Of a stretch of DNA of 10,508 bases, positions 6,699 through 10,508 are shown piece after piece. A model generated the notes under the pieces. It was not told the DNA's origin and ran no database searches. It saw only the letters and a program-made list of their open reading frames with translations. This DNA comes from Candidatus Nanopelagicaceae bacterium (GTDB lineage Bacteria; Actinomycetota; Actinomycetes; Nanopelagicales; Nanopelagicaceae). The stretch's first letter is position 1, and every line of letters begins with the position of its first letter. The stretch lies in assembly GCA_947489825.1 (NCBI GenBank), contig CANLFL010000017.1, positions 1 through 10,508 on the forward strand. Direction: 5' to 3'. Position numbers and translations under genes: made by a program.

Positions 6699-7196
6699 CT
6701 AGAGAACCTTGAGCATCCGGGTATTGCCGAGGGTATTGGGCTTGACCGACTCGAGATCGAGGAATTCGGCGACGCCTATGTCATAAGAACGTAAAAGCTC
6801 TGAGTAGACATCAGGATCGACGGGGGTTCCATGAATTTCTTGAAAACCATGGCGGCCAAAAAATTGAGTTTCAAAGGTGAGGCAGAAGATTCGTTGAACT
6901 CCGACCACGCGCGCACGTTCAATAATTGTTTCAAGAATTTTATGTCCCACACCTTGACCTTTAAGACGATCAAGAACTGCAACTGTGCGAACTTCTGCAA
7001 GATCCTCCCAGAGAACGTGGAGCGCTCCGCAACCAACTAAATCTTCACCTTCGACTGCAACTGTAAATTCCTGAACATCTTCATAGAGCATCACTGTCTC
7101 TTTATTGAGAAGACGTCCACCGAGTGTGTATGTATCAATGAGAGCGCGGATACCTGGAATATCTTTTGTGCGAGCTGGGCGAATTTCAATAGACAC
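6699..7196 (-). CDS. argA: N-acetylglutamate synthase-like GNAT acetyltransferase (actinobacterial ArgA type)
   Basis: This 165-residue single-domain GNAT enzyme closely resembles, as I recall the sequence, the M. tuberculosis ArgA protein Rv2747. That enzyme acetylates glutamate (or glutamine) with acetyl-CoA in the first step of arginine biosynthesis. Shared signatures are RPARTKDIPGIRALIDTY (about 6-23), VGCGALHVLW (54-63), EVRTVAV (68-74), the acetyl-CoA loop R77-LKGQGVGH, LTFETQFFGRHGF (106-118), and the unusual C-terminus SYDIGVAEFLDLESVKPN (137-154) with LGNTRMLKVL. The start is a GTG at 7196 whose G is the last base of the lysS TAG stop (TAGTG). GAGG at 7204-7207, seven bases upstream, is its ribosome site, so translation is coupled to lysS. 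There is no amino-acid-kinase domain, unlike E. coli ArgA. Another GNAT activity is possible, but the C-terminal motif makes the assignment fairly specific. Confidence 0.82.
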   Translation of the reverse strand: MSIEIRPARTKDIPGIRALIDTYTLGGRLLNKETVMLYEDVQEFTVAVEGEDLVGCGALHVLWEDLAEVRTVAVLDRLKGQGVGHKILETIIERARVVGVQRIFCLTFETQFFGRHGFQEIHGTPVDPDVYSELLRSYDIGVAEFLDLESVKPNTLGNTRMLKVL

Positions 7197-8704
7197 TAAT
7201 CAACCTCAGGCTTAACAAGTGGGAACAAAATTGTTTCGCGAATTCCAAGTCCTGTAAGTGCCATCAACAATCGATCAACGCCCATGCCCATTCCACCCAT
7301 CGGAGGCATTCCAAACTCCATCGCGCGTAAGAAATCTTCATCGAGTTGCATTGCTTCGAGATCACCGTTTGCACCAAGTGCTGCTTGTTCTAGCAAACGC
7401 TCGCGCTGAATAACTGGATCGATAAGCTCTGAATATCCGGTCGCAAGTTCGAATCCATCAACATAGAGATCCCACTTTTCGGCAACTCCAGGAATCTCAC
7501 GGTGTGCACGGACAAGTGGAGAGGTATCTACTGGATATCCCGTAACAAATGTTGGTTCAACCAATTTATCCTGAGCAACGTGTTCAAAGATCTCTTCTGC
7601 CAGCTTGCCCGTAATCCACTTTGGATCGATCTTGATTCCAAGCTTGGTAGCGAATTTCTTCAATTCTTCAATAGGGGTAAGGGCTGTGACGGTTTCTCCT
7701 ACGCCTTCAGAGATGGCATCGTAAAGAGAAATTTCTCTCCACTGCCCACCTAGATCTGCCTGACGTCCATCAAGGTGTGTCACTACATGCGAACCAGAGA
7801 TTGCCATCGCTGCATTTTGCACTAAGGAACGTGTGAGATCTGCGATCGATCTCCAATCGCCATATGCCTGATACGTCTCAATCATTGCAAACTCTGGTGA
7901 GTGTGATGAATCAGCACCTTCATTACGGAAGTTACGGTTAATTTCAAATACCCGCTCGAGGCCACCTGCTACACATCGCTTAAGGAAGAGCTCAGGTGCA
8001 ATACGTAGGAAGAGGTCAATGTCGTAGGCATTTGAAAATGTCTTAAATGGTCGTGCTGCAGCTCCACCGTGCATCACTTGCAACATAGGGGTTTCAACTT
8101 CGATAAATTCTTGATTGGTAAATGTTTCGCGAAGTGAGCGCATCACCTGTGGGCGCAAACGCGCAACTGTGCGAGCTTCTGGTCTAACGATGAGATCGAC
8201 ATAACGCATACGCACGCGAGTCTCTTCAGACATCGGCTTGTGATCATTTGGCAGAGGTCGAAGAGATTTAGATGCCATCGTCCATGAATCTGCAAGGAGT
8301 GATAGCTCTCCGCGCTTTGATGTAATTATCTCACCAGTAACGCTGACGATATCTCCAAGATCTATATCGCTCTTCCATGCATCAAGTTGTTCTTGCCCAA
8401 CTTTGTCGAGAGAGAGCATCGCTTGAAGCTCGGTGCCATCTCCTTCACGCAACGTTGCAAAACAGAGCTTTCCAGTATCGCGCTTAAAGATAATTCGCCC
8501 TGTAAGAGATGCTTGATCCCCTGTTGCAGTGTCTATCTCTAACGCTACGTACTTCTCGCGAACCTCTTTAAGAGTATGTGTGCGTGCGACAGCAACTGGG
8601 TATGGATCGACTCCACGCTCAATCAAATGGGCGCGCTTTTCACGACGAATCCGCAGTTGTTCTGGGAGGTCGTCTTCAGCCGGTGCTGGTGGTTGCGTAC
8701 TCAT
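7196..8704 (-). CDS. lysS: Lysyl-tRNA synthetase, class II
   Basis: This enzyme charges tRNA-Lys with lysine in the cytoplasm. The 502-residue length and layout are those of bacterial class IIb LysRS. An N-terminal helical arm with [12 protein letters not shown] (12-23) precedes an OB-fold anticodon-binding domain (about 65-142). The catalytic domain follows. Motif 1 is around [12 protein letters not shown]...ETPML (184-208), and the substrate loop is HGGAAARPF (212-220). Motif 2 is [11 protein letters not shown]...HSPEF (253-272), and motif 3 is [13 protein letters not shown] (471-483). GYSELIDP (423-430) lines the active site. All motifs are intact. The ATG at 8704 starts 19 bases after coaX. 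No Shine-Dalgarno is visible near it, but TAGACT at 8714-8719 resembles a -10 box, so a near-leaderless internal transcript is possible. The last base of the stop codon is also the first base of the argA start. Confidence 0.97.
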   Translation of the reverse strand: MSTQPPAPAEDDLPEQLRIRREKRAHLIERGVDPYPVAVARTHTLKEVREKYVALEIDTATGDQASLTGRIIFKRDTGKLCFATLREGDGTELQAMLSLDKVGQEQLDAWKSDIDLGDIVSVTGEIITSKRGELSLLADSWTMASKSLRPLPNDHKPMSEETRVRMRYVDLIVRPEARTVARLRPQVMRSLRETFTNQEFIEVETPMLQVMHGGAAARPFKTFSNAYDIDLFLRIAPELFLKRCVAGGLERVFEINRNFRNEGADSSHSPEFAMIETYQAYGDWRSIADLTRSLVQNAAMAISGSHVVTHLDGRQADLGGQWREISLYDAISEGVGETVTALTPIEELKKFATKLGIKIDPKWITGKLAEEIFEHVAQDKLVEPTFVTGYPVDTSPLVRAHREIPGVAEKWDLYVDGFELATGYSELIDPVIQRERLLEQAALGANGDLEAMQLDEDFLRAMEFGMPPMGGMGMGVDRLLMALTGLGIRETILFPLVKPEVD

Positions 8705-8723
8705 AGGATCGGCAGTCTACCTT

Positions 8724-9488
8724 TTAGATATTTTTCTCGTGAATAAGGCGCAATCCAATCAGTGTTAAATCAGGCTCGTATTCATCAATTGACTCGCTGA
8801 CATCAATAACAAGTGGGGCTAATCCGCCGGTTGCAATGACAGTGGGTGCTTGGTCATAGCTCAAAGCCAACTCAGCGGTGATTTTTTCTACCAGGCGATC
8901 AACTTGTCCAGCAAATCCAAAGATTGTTCCTGATTGCAGAGCCTCAACTGTGTTCTTACCGATTGCATTCTTAGGACGGATCAATTCGACTTTGCGAAGT
9001 TGAGCAGCACGTGCAGCAAGTGCATCGACAGAGATCTCGATTCCTGGAGCAAGTGCTCCTCCTAAGAATTCGCCCTTGGGCGAGACCACATCAAGGTTGG
9101 TGGAAGTTCCAAAATCTACAACGATAGCTGGACCACCGTAGAGAGTGTGTGCTGCAAGAGTATTAACGATGCGATCTGCGCCAATCTCTTTTGGATTATC
9201 AACTAATAGAGGAACGCCGGTCTTAGTACCTGGCTCAACAATAGTTGTTGGAAGATCAGAGAAATATGTCGCAATCATCGTGCGAAGTTCTCGTAGCGTT
9301 GCTGGAACTGTTGAACAGATAGAGAGCCCAGAGATTGTGTATCCCTGCACGAGGGCGTTTATTTGAAGTGACATCTCATCAGAGGTAGAGCGTGGGTCGG
9401 TCTTGACGCGCCATGACTTAATGAGATCTTTTCCATCAAATAAACCTAAGACGGAGTTGGTATTACCCACATCGATTGTTAACAGCAT
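8724..9488 (-). CDS. coaX: Type III pantothenate kinase
   Basis: This enzyme phosphorylates pantothenate with ATP, the first step of coenzyme A synthesis. The 254-residue protein has the ASKHA-fold signatures of CoaX: phosphate loop DVGNTNSVLGLF (6-17, with D6), EIGADRIVN (101-109, with the catalytic-base aspartate D105), VVDFGTSTNLDVV (123-135), GGALAPGIEIS (143-153), NTVEALQSG (179-187) and ATGGLAPL (219-226). Members need a monovalent cation and resist CoA feedback, by family knowledge. The ATG at 9488 has GGAG five bases upstream (9494-9497). It lies 39 bases after nadC, in a gap that carries a short tandem repeat, and 19 bases before lysS, as in many actinobacterial genomes. It probably shares their transcript. 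Confidence 0.96.
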   Translation of the reverse strand: MLLTIDVGNTNSVLGLFDGKDLIKSWRVKTDPRSTSDEMSLQINALVQGYTISGLSICSTVPATLRELRTMIATYFSDLPTTIVEPGTKTGVPLLVDNPKEIGADRIVNTLAAHTLYGGPAIVVDFGTSTNLDVVSPKGEFLGGALAPGIEISVDALAARAAQLRKVELIRPKNAIGKNTVEALQSGTIFGFAGQVDRLVEKITAELALSYDQAPTVIATGGLAPLVIDVSESIDEYEPDLTLIGLRLIHEKNI

Positions 9489-9508
9489 GAATACTCCACT
9501 CTCATTGA

Positions 9509-9534
9509 TAACTTCATATTGGTAACTTCATATT
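9509..9534 (-). repeat. 14-base tandem duplication across the nadC stop codon
   Basis: The plus-strand 12-mer TAACTTCATATT occurs at 9509-9520 and again at 9523-9534, giving two copies of a 14-base unit with one or two differences outside the core. The copy nearer nadC contains the nadC TGA stop; the other lies in the nadC-coaX gap. It looks like a recent slippage or duplication event that lengthened the gap. Confidence 0.75.
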
Positions 9535-10355
9535 TCCAAGTTCATATCTAGACCAATATCTAAAACAGGTGCTGAATGTGTCAGCGCACCAATCGCTAAA
9601 TAATCCACACCAGATTGGGCGTAGGCCCGAGCGTTCTCTAGTGAAATTCCCCCTGATGCCTCTAACTTAAAACGCCCAGCAACAAATGCAACGGCCTCTC
9701 TACATTGATCAGGTGTCATATTGTCGAGCAGAACCAAGTCTGGGCTTTGGGTGGCAACTTCCTTAAGCTGCTCAAGAGAGTCAACTTCGATCTCAATGAG
9801 CGCTTCTGGGAATGCTGCTCGCACCTTTGAAAATGCTGCGCTAACTCCCCCAGCTGCTGCAATGTGATTATCTTTTATCAGTGCAGCATCGCTCAGTGAT
9901 AAACGATGATTAGCACCGCCACCTGCAACGACTGCAGCTTTTTCAAGTAGTCGCATTCCGGGAGTTGTCTTACGAGTATCTCTAATTGTACATGTGGTGC
10001 CAGCAATTGCTTCAACCCAGATGTGCGTCAGGGTTGCAATTCCGCCAAGGTGGCCAAGAAAATTAAGTGCTGTGCGTTCTGCTAATAAAATTGCCCGAGT
10101 ATCACCGCGCACAGTCATTACAATCGAACCAGCCTTAACTGCATCGCCATCTTTGAGGTGTACTTGAATTTCTGTAACACCGACTTCACGCAGTGTGGCT
10201 TCAGCCATCTCGACTCCAGCAATAACTCCTGCTTTGCGAGCAACAAAATCTGCAACAACACTTTCACTGCCAGAGACAGTTGCGACAGAGGTAATGTCTT
10301 GTCCTCCTGCTAAATCTTCAGCTAAAGCTCTTCGAATAAGATCAAGATCAACCAT
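9528..10355 (-). CDS. nadC: Nicotinate-nucleotide pyrophosphorylase (quinolinate phosphoribosyltransferase)
   Basis: NadC converts quinolinate and PRPP into nicotinate mononucleotide, CO2 and pyrophosphate in de novo NAD synthesis. The 275-residue protein is full length. The N-terminal open-faced sandwich domain runs to about 110 and includes ERTALNFLGHLGGIATLT (93-110). The barrel carries the active-site series DTRKTTPGMRLLEKAAV (126-142), GGGANHR (145-151), ALIKDNH (158-164), IEIEVDS (187-193), LLDNM (209-213), LEASGGI (231-237) and DYLAIGALTHSAP (251-263). The arginine, lysine and histidine residues that bind quinolinate and PRPP are present. The ATG at 10355 overlaps the nadB stop by one base (TAATG) and has a strong AGGAGG site seven bases upstream, so expression is coupled to nadB. 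Its last codons lie in a short tandem repeat. Confidence 0.97.
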   Translation of the reverse strand: MVDLDLIRRALAEDLAGGQDITSVATVSGSESVVADFVARKAGVIAGVEMAEATLREVGVTEIQVHLKDGDAVKAGSIVMTVRGDTRAILLAERTALNFLGHLGGIATLTHIWVEAIAGTTCTIRDTRKTTPGMRLLEKAAVVAGGGANHRLSLSDAALIKDNHIAAAGGVSAAFSKVRAAFPEALIEIEVDSLEQLKEVATQSPDLVLLDNMTPDQCREAVAFVAGRFKLEASGGISLENARAYAQSGVDYLAIGALTHSAPVLDIGLDMNLEI

Positions 10356-10508
10356 TACTTAACCTCCTGATATTCGGTATGCCAATTTCCGCTCTGATCC
10401 AACTTTTGAATAATGCGATTGCGCCAAAGATCACTGGTCTCTGGAAAATCTGCTCGCCAATGCGAACCACGAGTCTCTTGGCGAATAAGTGCTGCCTTTA
10501 AGATTGCC
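10355..10508 (-). CDS. nadB: L-aspartate oxidase, C-terminal end (partial)
   Basis: Only the last 50 codons and the stop are in the window; the gene continues beyond the right edge. The translated tail reads AILKAALIRQETRGSHWRAD then FPETSDLWRN, and ends HTEYQEVK. The RxETRGSHxRxDFP motif is the conserved C-terminal helical signature of the succinate dehydrogenase/fumarate reductase flavoprotein family. Together with nadC immediately downstream, this identifies L-aspartate oxidase, the FAD enzyme that makes iminoaspartate for quinolinate synthesis. The final TAA at 10357-10355 overlaps the nadC ATG by one base. The absence of a clear succinate-dehydrogenase context and the tight nadC linkage argue against SdhA. 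Confidence 0.88.
   Translation of the reverse strand, partial: AILKAALIRQETRGSHWRADFPETSDLWRNRIIQKLDQSGNWHTEYQEVK
10363..10368 (-). promoter_or_regulatory. Strong ribosome-binding site for nadC inside nadB
   Basis: AGGAGG, seven bases before the nadC ATG, is the only near-perfect Shine-Dalgarno sequence in this window. It lies within the last codons of nadB (encoding Gln-Glu-Val) and fixes the nadC start at 10355. Confidence 0.85.

Noticed and set aside
6609..6794. Plus-strand 61-codon frame across the argA-clpC gap
   Set aside because: Most of it is antisense to the conserved ArgA C-terminus, and the rest covers the clpC promoter dyads.
1..10508. tRNA, rRNA, CRISPR, insertion sequence or attachment site
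   Set aside because: No cloverleaf-like gene, regularly spaced repeat array, transposase or terminal inverted repeats were seen. The gaps are all under about 170 bases and are accounted for by the features listed.

Overview
The window looks like chromosomal core sequence from a low-to-mid GC actinobacterium. The protein families are actinobacterial in type: the TadA ATPase, the single-domain ArgA-like acetyltransferase, and the order nadB-nadC-coaX-lysS followed by clpC. Base composition is well below that of Streptomyces or Mycobacterium (about mid-40s % GC by eye) and intergenic spaces are very short. This fits a streamlined freshwater lineage such as the Nanopelagicales (acI) group, but that assignment is an inference from gene content and composition, not a search result. 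Layout from left to right. (1) Positions 1-2392, minus strand: a tad-type pilus/secretion operon read tadA-tadB-tadC (ATPase, then two inner-membrane platform proteins); tadC runs off the left edge. (2) Positions 2393-2420: a very short divergent regulatory gap with two adjacent dyads and a -10-like box placed for leaderless transcription of glcD. (3) Positions 2421-3773, plus strand: a GlcD-type FAD-linked oxidase. (4) Positions 3774-4030: a short gap and a small, very basic, unrecognised protein that converges on clpC. (5) Positions 4031-6532, minus strand: the ClpC AAA+ unfoldase. Its upstream region (6533-6698) carries an exact GGAAT-N18-GTT match to the thiol-stress SigR/SigH promoter consensus, plus several dyads. 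(6) Positions 6699-10508, minus strand: a compact operon read nadB (partial) - nadC - coaX - lysS - argA-like, with 1-base overlaps or gaps of at most 39 bases. How the genes work together: nadB and nadC supply de novo NAD (aspartate to iminoaspartate, quinolinate to nicotinate mononucleotide). CoaX makes phosphopantothenate for CoA, LysS charges tRNA-Lys, and the acetyltransferase commits glutamate to arginine synthesis. Together they form a cofactor, translation and amino-acid housekeeping operon. ClpC has its own stress-type promoter and provides proteolysis with ClpP. The tad genes build a pilus or secretion platform. The FAD oxidase probably oxidises a 2-hydroxy acid such as glycolate or lactate. 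I see no mobile element, CRISPR array, rRNA or tRNA, and no gene-free stretch longer than about 170 bases. No dramatic new system is evident. The points most worth following up are the clpC promoter architecture, the small basic ORF and its overlap with a possible clpC terminator, the overlapping tadA/glcD control region, and argA sitting where M. tuberculosis has lsr2.
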